Made by a program: the position numbers and the translations under genes. Shown here piece by piece: positions 52,128 to 61,578 of a stretch of DNA of 64,000 nt. The stretch is from contig NZ_LT732529.1 in the NCBI RefSeq assembly GCF_900156865.1, positions 204,300 through 268,299 of the forward strand. Reading direction: 5' to 3'. The notes under the pieces are model-generated. The model did not search any database. It was not told where the DNA came from and saw only the letters and a program-made list of their open reading frames with translations. This stretch comes from Litchfieldia sinesaloumensis. Lineage in GTDB: Bacteria > Bacillota > Bacilli > Bacillales > Bacillaceae_L. Within the stretch, counting starts at the first letter, position 1, and each line of letters opens with the position of its first letter.

Positions 52128-54233
52128 CTAGTTCCCTATTAAGTCTCTAATCTTATTCTCCACTTTTTCGCTCACATTTTTAAGGTCTTTTTTTGCTTCA
52201 TCTAGAACCATTTTCCACTTTGTACTTTCTTCCTTCAAGGTCTCTTCAATTTTTTCAGCTGTTTCTTTAATTTCTTCCTTTGTAATTGTTTTTCGATCCT
52301 CTTGTCCGGAAAGCTTTGCGTTAACGGAAACGACATCAAATGAATCAACTTCCATCGATGGGAGCATTTCCTCCATAATAGCCTTAAATAAAGGAACGAC
52401 AGAAACTGAGCTACTGCCTGGGAGATAATGTGTTTCGTCTGTCTTATCATAACCTAACCATATAGCACCAACGAAATTTGGTGTATAGCCAACAAACCAT
52501 TGGTCTTTTGTCCCATTAATATGTTTATAAGGGAGCTGTGTTGAGCCTGTTTTTCCTGCTAACTCAACGCCAGGGATTTTTGTTCCTTTCCCTGATCCTG
52601 TTTCTACAACATTTAGTAGCATGGAGGTCATATCATTTGCGACTTTTTTAGAAGTAACCCTAGTCGTTTTATGCTTATGTTCTGCAATGACGTTCCCGGT
52701 CGGGCCTACAATTTTGGATATTAGATGACCTTCTGGGCGCTTCCCTTCATTTGCGAATACAGAGTAAGCCTCAGCCAATTGTAATGGTGAAATTCCTGTA
52801 CGCATTCCACCAAGTCCAATTCCTAAGTATTTATCCTCTGCTACATAAGGAATGCCAAATCGTTCTAAAGCATTAAGTCCCTGATCAAGCCCAATTTGGT
52901 CTAATAGCCAGACTGTAGGTGCATTTAATGAGTGTTCAACAGCTTCGTACATCTTAACTTCTCCTTGATATGTTTTTGAAAAGTTTTCAGGAGTGTAGTC
53001 TCCGTATGTTTTTAACTCATCTACTAGTACGGAAGATATTTCATAGCCATTTTCAAGTGCAGGTGTATAGACGGCTAAAGGCTTTATTGTCGAACCTGGT
53101 TGTGCCTGTAAATGGGTGGCCCGATTAAACCCACGGAAAACTTGGTCACCACGTCCTCCAACTAAGCCAAGAACTCCTCCGGTTTCAGGATGTAAAATAA
53201 CAGCTCCGCTTTGAACAAGTACGTCCTTGCTTTTTGGAAAAAGGTAGTCTTTCTTATAGACAGTTTCAAGAGCGGATTGAATTTGTTGGTCCATTTGTGT
53301 ATAGATGCGATATCCACGAGTTAAAATCTCCTCTTGGGTCAAGTCATATGTTTTTACTGCTTCATCTAATACCGCATCCACATAGTATGGGTAGTTTCTT
53401 TCAATATAGCTTCCGCCACCATCTTCAAGCTTGATTTCTTCCGTTTTGGCTTGTTCATATTCATCATCAGAAATCATGTTTAACTCATGCATTTTTAATA
53501 AGACAGTGTTTCTTCTATTAATGGATCTATCATAGTTTTTATATGGGTCCAATGCCGATGGTGCTTGAAGTAGTCCAGCAAGCAAAGCTGCTTCACTTAT
53601 CGAAACATTTTCTATTTCTTTATTAAAATACTTCTTTGATGCCTGGCTAATTCCCCATGACCCGTTTCCAAAGAAAACTTGATTAAGATACATTTGCAAA
53701 ATTTCGTCTTTAGAATAATGCTTCTCAATTTCCAGTGCTAGGAAAAGCTCTTCAATTTTTCGCTTATACGTTTTCTCAGGTGAAAGAAGTGCATTCTTGG
53801 TCAGCTGTTGTGTGATCGTACTCCCACCGCCAGTTATTCTGCCTGCAAATAGATTATTGAAAAAGGCACGCGTTATCCCTTTTATATCGAAACCATTATG
53901 GGAATGAAAACGTTCATCTTCAATTGCGACAACTGCATTCTTTACATGGTCAGGAAGCTCCTCGATTTCGACTCCTTCAGTTCGGTTTGTCATAATCGTG
54001 GTTGCTACTTCACCGTCTTTATCATAAATAACAGTGGCTTGACGTAAACCATCCTTTAAAGATTTAACATTAGCCTGACTAGCCATAAAGGCAAAAAATA
54101 GCATGGACACTAAAATTATCACTAATACGGTTAGTAATAAAATCTTCGTCAGATGCTTATCACGCCAAAATCGTTTAATAGATTCCCAGATTCGTATAAT
54201 ATATGGAATGATTTTTTTAAATAAACCCTTCAT
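52128..54233 (-). CDS. Class A penicillin-binding protein (PbpG-like)
   Basis: A 701-residue bifunctional PBP. A cytoplasmic basic N-terminus is followed by a membrane anchor at 34-53. The GT51 glycosyltransferase domain (about 75-250) shows EDERFHSHNG with its catalytic Glu, GGSTITQQLTKN and RKIEELFLALEIE. The transpeptidase domain has STIK (QPGSTIKP), SLN and KTGS. It polymerises and cross-links peptidoglycan outside the membrane. The start at 54233 follows GGAGAAACG. Its acidic, lysine-rich C-terminal tail (about 60 residues) looks disordered. It resembles B. subtilis PbpG/PbpF, with another member (pbpF) encoded divergently 0.9 kb away. Confidence 0.92.
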   Translation of the reverse strand: MKGLFKKIIPYIIRIWESIKRFWRDKHLTKILLLTVLVIILVSMLFFAFMASQANVKSLKDGLRQATVIYDKDGEVATTIMTNRTEGVEIEELPDHVKNAVVAIEDERFHSHNGFDIKGITRAFFNNLFAGRITGGGSTITQQLTKNALLSPEKTYKRKIEELFLALEIEKHYSKDEILQMYLNQVFFGNGSWGISQASKKYFNKEIENVSISEAALLAGLLQAPSALDPYKNYDRSINRRNTVLLKMHELNMISDDEYEQAKTEEIKLEDGGGSYIERNYPYYVDAVLDEAVKTYDLTQEEILTRGYRIYTQMDQQIQSALETVYKKDYLFPKSKDVLVQSGAVILHPETGGVLGLVGGRGDQVFRGFNRATHLQAQPGSTIKPLAVYTPALENGYEISSVLVDELKTYGDYTPENFSKTYQGEVKMYEAVEHSLNAPTVWLLDQIGLDQGLNALERFGIPYVAEDKYLGIGLGGMRTGISPLQLAEAYSVFANEGKRPEGHLISKIVGPTGNVIAEHKHKTTRVTSKKVANDMTSMLLNVVETGSGKGTKIPGVELAGKTGSTQLPYKHINGTKDQWFVGYTPNFVGAIWLGYDKTDETHYLPGSSSVSVVPLFKAIMEEMLPSMEVDSFDVVSVNAKLSGQEDRKTITKEEIKETAEKIEETLKEESTKWKMVLDEAKKDLKNVSEKVENKIRDLIGN

Positions 54234-54453
54234 AATCGTTTCTCCATTCATTTGGGTACTGAACTTATATTTTATAATAGTTATTTGAATAAAAATAGGC
54301 TTAAATCTGTAGATGTGGAGTGTGTCGGGATAAGATAGATTATTGAAGACATAGGAAAACGATTACTGGTATATCGAATACGGCCTAAACGGTATACAAC
54401 CCAATCGAAAAACGTTACCTGCTATCCCGAATACGACTAAAACTATCAATAAC
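54234..54453. other. Intergenic region between the PBP gene and hmoB with tandem repeat
   Basis: Two degenerate units of about 42 bp (54356-54397 and 54409-54449) share AAAACG..TTAC, TAT..CGAATACG and TAAA. TCGGGATA near 54325 is complementary to TATCCCGA at 54423-54430, so a long-range hairpin is possible. No gene was seen. Confidence 0.5.
54356..54449. repeat. Degenerate two-unit tandem repeat
   Basis: AAAACGATTACTGGTATATC + GAATACGGCC is followed 11 bp later by AAAACGTTACCTGCTATCCC + GAATACGACT. The units differ at about one quarter of positions. Bacillus intergenic DNA often carries such sequences; no role is known to me. Confidence 0.55.
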
Positions 54454-54960
54454 CTATTCATCTTCTAACAAATAGTATGTTTTTGTGTATACAGGCCCAG
54501 AAAAAATAGTTGTGTTTAAGCCGGCTTTATTTTTTTCTATCAATTGCTCTAGTTGTTCAAATGCTATTGAGTGGGACCAATCCGAGTAGGATGATGCATT
54601 TTCCCAAAAGGTTGTAATTACAAAAGAATCGCTTTTAATCGGCCGAAGTACACGATATGCAACCAAGCCAGAAACATTTTGAAATAGCATGCTCATGTTT
54701 GAAATCTGGCTTTCAAATAGTGGCTTCCCCTCGTCAGATACTGGAACATAGGTGAACGAAGCAAAATTCGCATGACTAATGTCTCCACTACCAGTGATGA
54801 TTTCATATTTTCGTGGTGCAGCAAAGACAGATTTCTTAGTTGTTTCATGTAGTAGCATTGCTGTTTCATTATTAAAAAAAGCATTCATATTTTTAGTTTT
54901 ATGCTTATTTTGCAACTTCTTTAAAAAGTCAGGTGTACCAAATGCAATATAAAAATTCAT
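54454..54960 (-). CDS. hmoB: Heme-degrading monooxygenase HmoB (YhgC)
   Basis: A 168-residue protein starting MNFYIAFGTPDFLKKL, with a C-terminal ABM-type ferredoxin-like domain (SDSFVITTFWENASSYSDW then HSIAFEQL) and family-typical ending YYLLEDE. HmoB of B. subtilis opens heme to release iron and lies beside pbpF-hemE as here. Asn (WENASSY) and His (SHSIAF) are the likely heme-site residues. ATG 54960 follows TAAGGAGGGTAAT. It is encoded divergently from pbpF. Confidence 0.9.
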   Translation of the reverse strand: MNFYIAFGTPDFLKKLQNKHKTKNMNAFFNNETAMLLHETTKKSVFAAPRKYEIITGSGDISHANFASFTYVPVSDEGKPLFESQISNMSMLFQNVSGLVAYRVLRPIKSDSFVITTFWENASSYSDWSHSIAFEQLEQLIEKNKAGLNTTIFSGPVYTKTYYLLEDE

Positions 54961-55103
54961 ATTACCCTCCTTAATATGTACAGACATACATAGTGAGAAA
55001 CTTTTACAGTCATACTAAAAGATAACATAAGGAAACATGTATAAAAAATGTGTGTGAATGTTTGAGACTTGCTACATTTTTATTACTCCAAGGAGGTTGC
55101 TGT

Positions 55104-57242
55104 ATGAAAAGGAAATTATTTCTCTTATTCTTTACTGTTGTCGGTTCGTTTGTCCTTGGATTGTTTGGGTATTTGCTTATCATATATGCAGGCGACTATG
55201 TCATTGATGACAAAAAGCTTGTTATGAATTCTGCAACTAAGCTTGTCAGTAAGGATGGACAATTTATTACAAAATTATATTATGAAAATCGTGACATTGT
55301 ACAGATAAAGGATATTCCAGAGCATGTTCAACAGGCATTTATCGCGGTTGAGGATACACGGTTTTACAAACATCATGGTATCGATCTTCAAGCGATTGGT
55401 AGGGCTGTCTATAAGGATATTGTTGCTGGTGGAAAGGTAGAGGGTGGCAGTACGATCACACAGCAGCTTGCCAAGAATGTCTTCCTCACCAATGAAAAAA
55501 CCTTCCTTAGAAAGACAAAAGAATTAATTATTGCGATTAATTTAGAGGAGGAATACAGTAAACAAGAACTTCTTGAAATGTACCTGAATCAAATTTACTT
55601 TGGTCATGGAGCTTATGGAATTCAGTCGGCATCAAAGTTTTACTTCAATAAAAATGCAAGTGATTTAACAGTGGAAGAAGGGGCGTTGCTGGCCGCAATT
55701 CCTAAAGCACCATCTAGATACTCTCCTGTATTAAATCCTGAAAAAAGTATACAAAGAAGGGACCTCGTTATTAGCCTAATGGAGAAAAGAGGGTTTTTAC
55801 AGCCAGAGGAAGCGGTAAGGGTCCAAGGAAAGACAGTAGCTTTGGATATTCAGGAGGTAGAACGAGACCCGGCATTATTGACTTACATCGATATGGTTTT
55901 CGATGAGGCAAAAACTCGCTATAAACTATCAAATGAAGAATTATTAAGAGGTGGTTATACAATCACTGTCCCACTTCATATGGAAATCCAAAAAACGGCA
56001 TACGAGCTCTTTAAGGATAAAAAGAATTTTCCAGGTGTAGACGATAATGTCGAAGGTGCCTTTGTCCTATTAGATAATGAAACTGGAGGGGTCTTGGCTA
56101 GTATAGGAGGCAGGCATTATGTAAGCAGGGGGATTAATCGAGTTCTGGTTAAACGGCAGCCAGGATCAACAATAAAACCACTTGCTGTGTACGGCCCTGC
56201 CCTAGAAGAAAATGAATTTGAACCGTATTCGATGTTAGTTGATAAAAAGTTGTCTTATGGAGAATATGAGCCAAGCAATTATTCGGGTATCTATAAAGGG
56301 AAAATTTCAATGTATGATGCAGTAATTGAATCGGCAAATGCACCAGCGGTATGGATGCTTGATCGTCTTGGGATTGATACTGCAAAAGAATACTTAACAA
56401 AAACTGGGATTACAATTCCTGATCAAGGTTTATCGATTGCTTTAGGAGGGCTTCAGGAAGGGATTTCCCCAATTGCTATGGCGAAAGCTTATCGTGCTTT
56501 TGCTCGTGATGGAAAGGTTATTGAACCCCATGTAATAAGTAAAATCGAAGACCGTGATGGAAAAGTGATTGGAGAGGCACCGAAACATGAGACTGAGGCG
56601 TTTTCAAAACAAACGGCTTGGTATATGACGAGAATGCTCGAAGGAGTTGTCGATAGTGGGACTGCCAGAGTAGGTTCGTATTCTGGCGCACTTGCTGGTA
56701 AAACAGGGACAACTAACTTACCAGGGGTCGAGAACGGAATAAAAGATGCTTGGTTTGTTGGGTTTACGCCAACTGTCGTAGGGGCAATATGGATGGGGTA
56801 TGATTCCACAAACTCAAATCAATATTTAAAAAGTGGGAGTGCATCACCGACGAAATTGTTCAAAAAGATTCTTGACCATTCAGAGCTTAAAAATATGACA
56901 GCTTTTTCAACTCCAAAAGATGTTGAAGAACTTGAACCTCCAATTCGACTATCTGAGATTTCTGATGTGAAAGCAAATCTATCTTTCAAGCCGCTTGGGC
57001 TTTTTACCGTTTCACTAAAATGGAAACCATCAGTGGATGAGCGTATTGAATATCGGATATATGAAGAAAATTCTAAGTCTGTTAAGTACGTAGGCTCTGT
57101 AAGAGGTATCGGTGAGTACGAAATTGAAAACGTAAATATTTTTTCAATGCCTTCTTATTTTATAGTCCCATATAACTCACTAACTAATGAAGAAGGTTCA
57201 TATTCAAAAGCTGTAAAGCCTACCTTTTTTTCAAACAAATAA
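55104..57242 (+). CDS. pbpF: Class A penicillin-binding protein PbpF
   Basis: A 712-residue bifunctional PBP: membrane anchor at 5-28, GT51 domain with EDTRFYKHHG, GGSTITQQLAKN and RKTKELIIAINLEEEY, transpeptidase with STIK (QPGSTIKP), SAN (SANAPAVW) and KTGT. A fibronectin-like domain (about 640-710) ends the protein. PbpF (PBP2c) works in vegetative cells and in spore germ-cell-wall synthesis. Start is ATG 55104 after AAGGAGGT. Position before hemE fits Bacillus. Confidence 0.93.
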   Translation: MKRKLFLLFFTVVGSFVLGLFGYLLIIYAGDYVIDDKKLVMNSATKLVSKDGQFITKLYYENRDIVQIKDIPEHVQQAFIAVEDTRFYKHHGIDLQAIGRAVYKDIVAGGKVEGGSTITQQLAKNVFLTNEKTFLRKTKELIIAINLEEEYSKQELLEMYLNQIYFGHGAYGIQSASKFYFNKNASDLTVEEGALLAAIPKAPSRYSPVLNPEKSIQRRDLVISLMEKRGFLQPEEAVRVQGKTVALDIQEVERDPALLTYIDMVFDEAKTRYKLSNEELLRGGYTITVPLHMEIQKTAYELFKDKKNFPGVDDNVEGAFVLLDNETGGVLASIGGRHYVSRGINRVLVKRQPGSTIKPLAVYGPALEENEFEPYSMLVDKKLSYGEYEPSNYSGIYKGKISMYDAVIESANAPAVWMLDRLGIDTAKEYLTKTGITIPDQGLSIALGGLQEGISPIAMAKAYRAFARDGKVIEPHVISKIEDRDGKVIGEAPKHETEAFSKQTAWYMTRMLEGVVDSGTARVGSYSGALAGKTGTTNLPGVENGIKDAWFVGFTPTVVGAIWMGYDSTNSNQYLKSGSASPTKLFKKILDHSELKNMTAFSTPKDVEELEPPIRLSEISDVKANLSFKPLGLFTVSLKWKPSVDERIEYRIYEENSKSVKYVGSVRGIGEYEIENVNIFSMPSYFIVPYNSLTNEEGSYSKAVKPTFFSNK

Positions 57243-57295
57243 TAATTTTACAGAGGGGTGCTAATCTTCACTCCTCTTAAATGTTCGTCAAATTT

Positions 57296-57322
57296 TTGAC
57301 ATTTACCTCGGTTTTGTATACA
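57296..57322 (+). promoter_or_regulatory. Possible hemE promoter
   Basis: TTGACA (57296-57301) and TATACA (57317-57322) have only 15 bp between them, shorter than the usual 17, so the promoter is tentative. Confidence 0.35.
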
Positions 57323-57455
57323 AGGATAGTAGAAACAATTATAGTGGTAGAGTGAGGATCAATGAAGTGTTCTATAATATACAATATTAATATTTTTAAC
57401 GTACTTATGCTATTATTGTAGCTATTGTGAAGAGTTGAAAGGTAGGTAAATACAC

Positions 57456-58493
57456 ATGCAAAAGGGTTTTAATGATACATTACTAAGGGCGGCTAGAGGT
57501 GAAAAGACTGATCACGTACCGGTATGGTATATGCGTCAAGCAGGGCGCTCACAACCAGAATACCGTAAGATTAAAGAAAAATACGGTTTATTTGAAATTA
57601 CACATCAACCAGAACTATGTGCATATGTAACAAGACTTCCAGTTGAACAATATGATGTAGATGCTGCTATCCTATATAAAGACATCATGTCTCCACTACC
57701 AGCATTAGGGATAGATGTTGAAATTAAGGCTGGTGTAGGTCCAGTTATCAGCAACCCGATTCGTTCTCTTAAAGACGTTGAAAACCTAGGAGAAATCCAT
57801 CCAGAAGATGATGTTCCATACGTGCTTGAGACAATTAAGCTATTAACGACTGAGCAGCTTTCAGTTCCATTGATTGGATTTGCAGGCGCGCCGTTTACAT
57901 TAGCGAGCTATATGATTGAAGGTGGACCTTCAAAAAATTATAATAAAACGAAAGCTTTTATGTATGCTGAGCCTGAGGCTTGGTTTGCATTGATGGATAA
58001 ATTAGCTGAAATGACTATTACATATGTTAAGTCACAAATTGCTGCAGGTGTTAAAGCTGTGCAGATTTTTGATTCATGGGTAGGTGCACTAAATGTTACT
58101 GATTACCGTCATTTCATTAAACCTACCATGCACCGTATTTTTACTGCCTTACGTGAGGAAAACGTGCCTCTCATTATGTTTGGGGTGGGAGCGAGTCATT
58201 TAGCTTTAGAATGGCACGACCTACCATTAGATGTAGTTGGACTTGACTGGCGCTTACCTATTATGAAGGCAAGGGATCTTGGAATCACAAAAACTGTTCA
58301 AGGAAATCTTGACCCAGCCATTTTACTTGCCCCATGGGAAGTAATTGAAGCGAGGGCGAAAGAAATCTTAGACCAAGGAATGCAACAGCCAGGGTATATT
58401 TTCAATCTCGGACATGGTGTTTTCCCTGAAGTTAAACCAGAGACTCTTAAGCGTCTAACCACATTCATCCACGAATATTCGAAACAAAACTAA
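57456..58493 (+). CDS. hemE: Uroporphyrinogen decarboxylase
   Basis: A 345-residue TIM barrel with the signatures [38 protein letters not shown] and VGLDWRL. It converts uroporphyrinogen III to coproporphyrinogen III, the first step of the heme branch. In Bacillus it opens hemEHY; here hemH follows after 22 bp. GAAAGGTAGG precedes ATG 57456. Confidence 0.97.
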   Translation: MQKGFNDTLLRAARGEKTDHVPVWYMRQAGRSQPEYRKIKEKYGLFEITHQPELCAYVTRLPVEQYDVDAAILYKDIMSPLPALGIDVEIKAGVGPVISNPIRSLKDVENLGEIHPEDDVPYVLETIKLLTTEQLSVPLIGFAGAPFTLASYMIEGGPSKNYNKTKAFMYAEPEAWFALMDKLAEMTITYVKSQIAAGVKAVQIFDSWVGALNVTDYRHFIKPTMHRIFTALREENVPLIMFGVGASHLALEWHDLPLDVVGLDWRLPIMKARDLGITKTVQGNLDPAILLAPWEVIEARAKEILDQGMQQPGYIFNLGHGVFPEVKPETLKRLTTFIHEYSKQN

Positions 58494-58515
58494 TCTAGCT
58501 TTAGAGGTGTTAGAA

Positions 58516-59448
58516 ATGACAAAAAAGAAAATGGGATTACTCGTAATGGCGTATGGTACTCCCTATAAAGAAGAAGATATTGAACGATATTATACACATA
58601 TTCGCCATGGTCGTAAGCCTTCACCAGAAATGCTTGAAGACTTAAGAAGTCGATACGAGGCTATTGGTGGAATTTCACCACTCGCAAAAATCACTACTGA
58701 ACAAGCAGAAAAGTTAGCAGAGCATCTAAATCTTATTCAAGATGAAATTGAATTTAAAATGTATCAAGGTTTAAAGCATATTGAACCTTTTATTGAGGAT
58801 GCGGTTTCCCAGATGAATCAGGACGGAATAGAGGAAGCAGTAAGTCTTGTACTCGCCCCTCATTTCTCCACTTTTAGTGTAAAATCGTATAATGGGCGTG
58901 CAAAGGAAGAAGCAGAAAAACTAGGAGGACCAACAATTACATCTGTGGAAAGTTGGTATAAAGAACCTAAGTTTACCCGGTACTGGGCAAATCAAGTAAA
59001 ACAAACATTTGCTTCAATGACGGATGAAGAGCGTGAAAACGCAGTATTAATCGTATCCGCTCATAGCCTTCCTGAAAAGATTATTGCTGCAGGTGATCCA
59101 TACCCAACTCAGCTACAAGAAACGGCTGACTTAATTGCAAAAGCAGCGGGCGTAAAAAATGTTGAAATCGGCTGGCAAAGTGCAGGTAATACACCAGAAC
59201 CATGGTTGGGACCAGATGTTCAAGACCTAACAAGAGATCTTTACAACGAAAAAGGCTATAAAGCTTTTGTCTATATCCCAGTTGGTTTTGTTGCAGACCA
59301 CTTAGAAGTACTTTATGACAATGATTACGAATGTAAGGTTGTAACGGAAGAATTAGGTGTGAGCTATTACCGTCCTGAAATGCCAAATGCAAAACCAGAA
59401 TTTATTGATTGCTTGGCAACAGTAATTTTAAAAGAACTAAACAAATAA
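58516..59448 (+). CDS. hemH: Coproporphyrin ferrochelatase (HemH/CpfC)
   Basis: A 310-residue monofunctional ferrochelatase, same length as B. subtilis Hem[32 protein letters not shown] (active-site His) and [18 protein letters not shown] (acidic residues for iron) are family signatures. In Firmicutes it inserts iron into coproporphyrin III. ATG 58516 follows AGAGGTGT; an in-frame GTG at 58507 is less likely. Confidence 0.96.
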   Translation: MTKKKMGLLVMAYGTPYKEEDIERYYTHIRHGRKPSPEMLEDLRSRYEAIGGISPLAKITTEQAEKLAEHLNLIQDEIEFKMYQGLKHIEPFIEDAVSQMNQDGIEEAVSLVLAPHFSTFSVKSYNGRAKEEAEKLGGPTITSVESWYKEPKFTRYWANQVKQTFASMTDEERENAVLIVSAHSLPEKIIAAGDPYPTQLQETADLIAKAAGVKNVEIGWQSAGNTPEPWLGPDVQDLTRDLYNEKGYKAFVYIPVGFVADHLEVLYDNDYECKVVTEELGVSYYRPEMPNAKPEFIDCLATVILKELNK

Positions 59449-59504
59449 ATAGTTGATGTATACTATGGCTGTGTTAAATTGCAATGTTGATATTTGAAGT
59501 CTTT

Positions 59505-59627
59505 TGATTGTAGCGGAAGGTGGCGACTCTAGTGGGAATAGTATGAGGGCCATAGACAAGCTTGCTTGTTGAGGGGCCTCAGGCCATGCCCACTTATAAA
59601 TGTCCGCATGAAGAGGAAATCAACAAC
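59505..59627. repeat. Degenerate copy of the GC-rich intergenic repeat between hemH and hemY
   Basis: GATTG.AGCGGAAGG.GGCGACTC and the end GAGGAAATCAACAAC match the copy at 21826-21967, while the middle has diverged and includes a hairpin around CAAGCTTGCTTG. Outer inverted ends TGGCTGTGTTAAA (59466-59478) and TTTAACATAGCC (59632-59643) frame it. It splits the hemE-hemH/hemY gene cluster. Confidence 0.65.
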
Positions 59628-59673
59628 ACCGTTTAACATAGCCTAATCTATAGAGCAAAGAAGGCGATGTTAA

Positions 59674-61104
59674 GTGAGTAATCAAAAGGTAGTCGTAATA
59701 GGTGGTGGGATTACTGGTTTAACTGTAGCTTATTATCTCCAGAAAGAGGCAAGGGAGAAGGGCTTAGATATAAACTGTACGCTATTGGAAGCAAGCCATC
59801 GACTTGGTGGGAAAGTACAAACGATTGAAAAAGATGGTTTTGTCATTGAACGTGGTCCAGATTCCTTTTTAGCTAGAAAGAAAAGTGCTTCTCGACTCGT
59901 CAATGAAGTGGGGCTTGGAGATAAATTAGTTAACAATACTGCGGGTAAATCATATGTACTTGTTAATGGAAAACTCCATCCAATGCCAGGTGGCTCCATT
60001 ATGGGAATACCTACGCAAATTGGCCCCTTCATTACAACTGGATTATTTACACCAATTGGTAAATTGCGTGCAGCTATGGACTTTGTATTGCCACGTACTC
60101 CGGGTGGAGCAGATCAGTCACTTGGTCAATTTTTTAGACGAAGACTAGGTGACGAGGTAGTTGAAAACCTAATTGAGCCATTACTTTCAGGTATTTATGC
60201 TGGAGATATAGACCAATTAAGTTTAATGTCTACTTTCCCTCAATTCTATCAAGTTGAGCAAAAGTACCGGAGTCTAATTTTAGGAATGAAACAAACAACA
60301 CCACCAAAACCTAAGCCAAGCGGAGAAACAAAGTCAGCACCAAAAGGTCAGTTTCTAACTGTAACGACAGGACTACAATCATTCATTGATGCTATTGAAG
60401 CAAAGCTTGAGCCTGGAACGGTATTTAAAGGTATCAAGGTTGAAGGGATTGTAAAAGAACCAGAACAATATGTGATTAAGCTTAATAGTGGAGAAAACAT
60501 TATTGCCGATAGTGTTGTGGTTGCGACACCACACCATGTAACACAATCTATTTTTAATCAATATCCATTTTTTGATTCATTTAAAGAAATGCCATCAACT
60601 TCTGTTGCAACTGTTGCAATGGCATTCCCGGAAGAGGCAATTAAGAAGGATATAGATGGAACAGGATTCGTCGTGTCTCGGAATAATGATTATATTATTA
60701 CTGCTGTCACGTGGACTCACAAAAAATGGCCGCACACGACACCAAAAGGAAAAGTGCTTCTTCGTTGTTACGTTGGTAAAGCTGGAGATGAAGCAATCGT
60801 CGATCAATCTGATGAGGAAATTATCAAAGTGGTCCTAGATGATTTGAATAAAACAATGGCTATTACAGACCAACCTGAATTTTCAATTGTAACCAGATGG
60901 AAGGATGCAATGCCACAGTACACAGTTGGTCATAAGGATCGAATTGCAAATGTCAAGGAGAATGTTGCAGAGCAGCTACCAGGTGTCTTCTTAGCAGGAA
61001 GCTCATATGAGGGTCTAGGTCTACCTGACTGTATTGATCAGGGTGAAGAAGCAGTTAAACAAGTACTCGAATACCTAAAAATGAATACACCAGTTTTAGT
61101 ATAA
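59674..61104 (+). CDS. hemY: Coproporphyrinogen III oxidase (HemY/CgoX)
   Basis: A 476-residue FAD-dependent oxidase: GGGITGLTVAYYLQKE at the N-terminus (dinucleotide fold), RGPDSFLARK, FLAGSSYEGLGLPDCIDQG near the end. In Firmicutes it oxidises coproporphyrinogen III to coproporphyrin III before iron insertion by HemH. The start is GTG 59674, with AAGG upstream. A 225-bp gap with a repeat separates it from hemH. Confidence 0.95.
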   Translation: MSNQKVVVIGGGITGLTVAYYLQKEAREKGLDINCTLLEASHRLGGKVQTIEKDGFVIERGPDSFLARKKSASRLVNEVGLGDKLVNNTAGKSYVLVNGKLHPMPGGSIMGIPTQIGPFITTGLFTPIGKLRAAMDFVLPRTPGGADQSLGQFFRRRLGDEVVENLIEPLLSGIYAGDIDQLSLMSTFPQFYQVEQKYRSLILGMKQTTPPKPKPSGETKSAPKGQFLTVTTGLQSFIDAIEAKLEPGTVFKGIKVEGIVKEPEQYVIKLNSGENIIADSVVVATPHHVTQSIFNQYPFFDSFKEMPSTSVATVAMAFPEEAIKKDIDGTGFVVSRNNDYIITAVTWTHKKWPHTTPKGKVLLRCYVGKAGDEAIVDQSDEEIIKVVLDDLNKTMAITDQPEFSIVTRWKDAMPQYTVGHKDRIANVKENVAEQLPGVFLAGSSYEGLGLPDCIDQGEEAVKQVLEYLKMNTPVLV

Positions 61105-61106
61105 AA

Positions 61107-61132
61107 AAAGGAAGGCCTCGGCCTTCCTTTAC
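61107..61132 (+). terminator. Terminator after hemY
   Basis: AAAGGAAGGCC (61107-61117) pairs with GGCCTTCCTTT (61120-61130) around a 2-base loop. Confidence 0.85.
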
Positions 61133-61258
61133 TCATTTAGCTCTAGCTATCAGTGCATTGAAACTTTGGTCTAAGTTAATCATTTCAGAAGGGTAATGTA
61201 GACCCTTTGCGAGCACTTTCTTTTACTTGTCACCTATAGATAGGTACCATATGCATTT

Positions 61259-61387
61259 CTACTTAATCTCATTACAGTGGTCACATTTGTTACCGTAGCA
61301 CTCATGCTGCTCATCGATGTCATGACCACATTCAGCACATTTTTTAGCTGGTAGGTTTTTGAAAAATTCTGTACTTTTAACTAACAT
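61259..61387 (-). CDS. yhfH: YhfH-family small Cys-rich protein (42 aa)
   Basis: On the minus strand GGAGGGGTTATAA precedes an ATG opening a 42-residue frame: MLVKSTEFFKNLPAKKC, then CAEC, HECYG and CDHC, ending NEIK. The paired CxxC motifs (Cys17/20 and Cys35/38) should form a small zinc ribbon. Its place between hemY and yhfI agrees with YhfH of B. subtilis. The function is unknown. It is too short for most gene finders. Confidence 0.85.
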   Translation of the reverse strand: MLVKSTEFFKNLPAKKCAECGHDIDEQHECYGNKCDHCNEIK

Positions 61388-61578
61388 TTATAACCCCTCC
61401 GTTTCTATTCTTATTTAGAGTGTACTATAACAGATAAAAATATGTCAATAACTGTTTTGTAACAATTTTTAAAATAAATGAATTTTTTTTGCGTATCGAT
61501 TATAGTGGTAGTGGATAGGGTAAACCATTGAAGAGTTTTACTATTAAAAGGTCGAAAAAACGAAAGAAAGGTGATCCT

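Noticed and set aside
54356-54449. CRISPR array
   Set aside because: Only two degenerate units, irregular spacing, no cas genes nearby.
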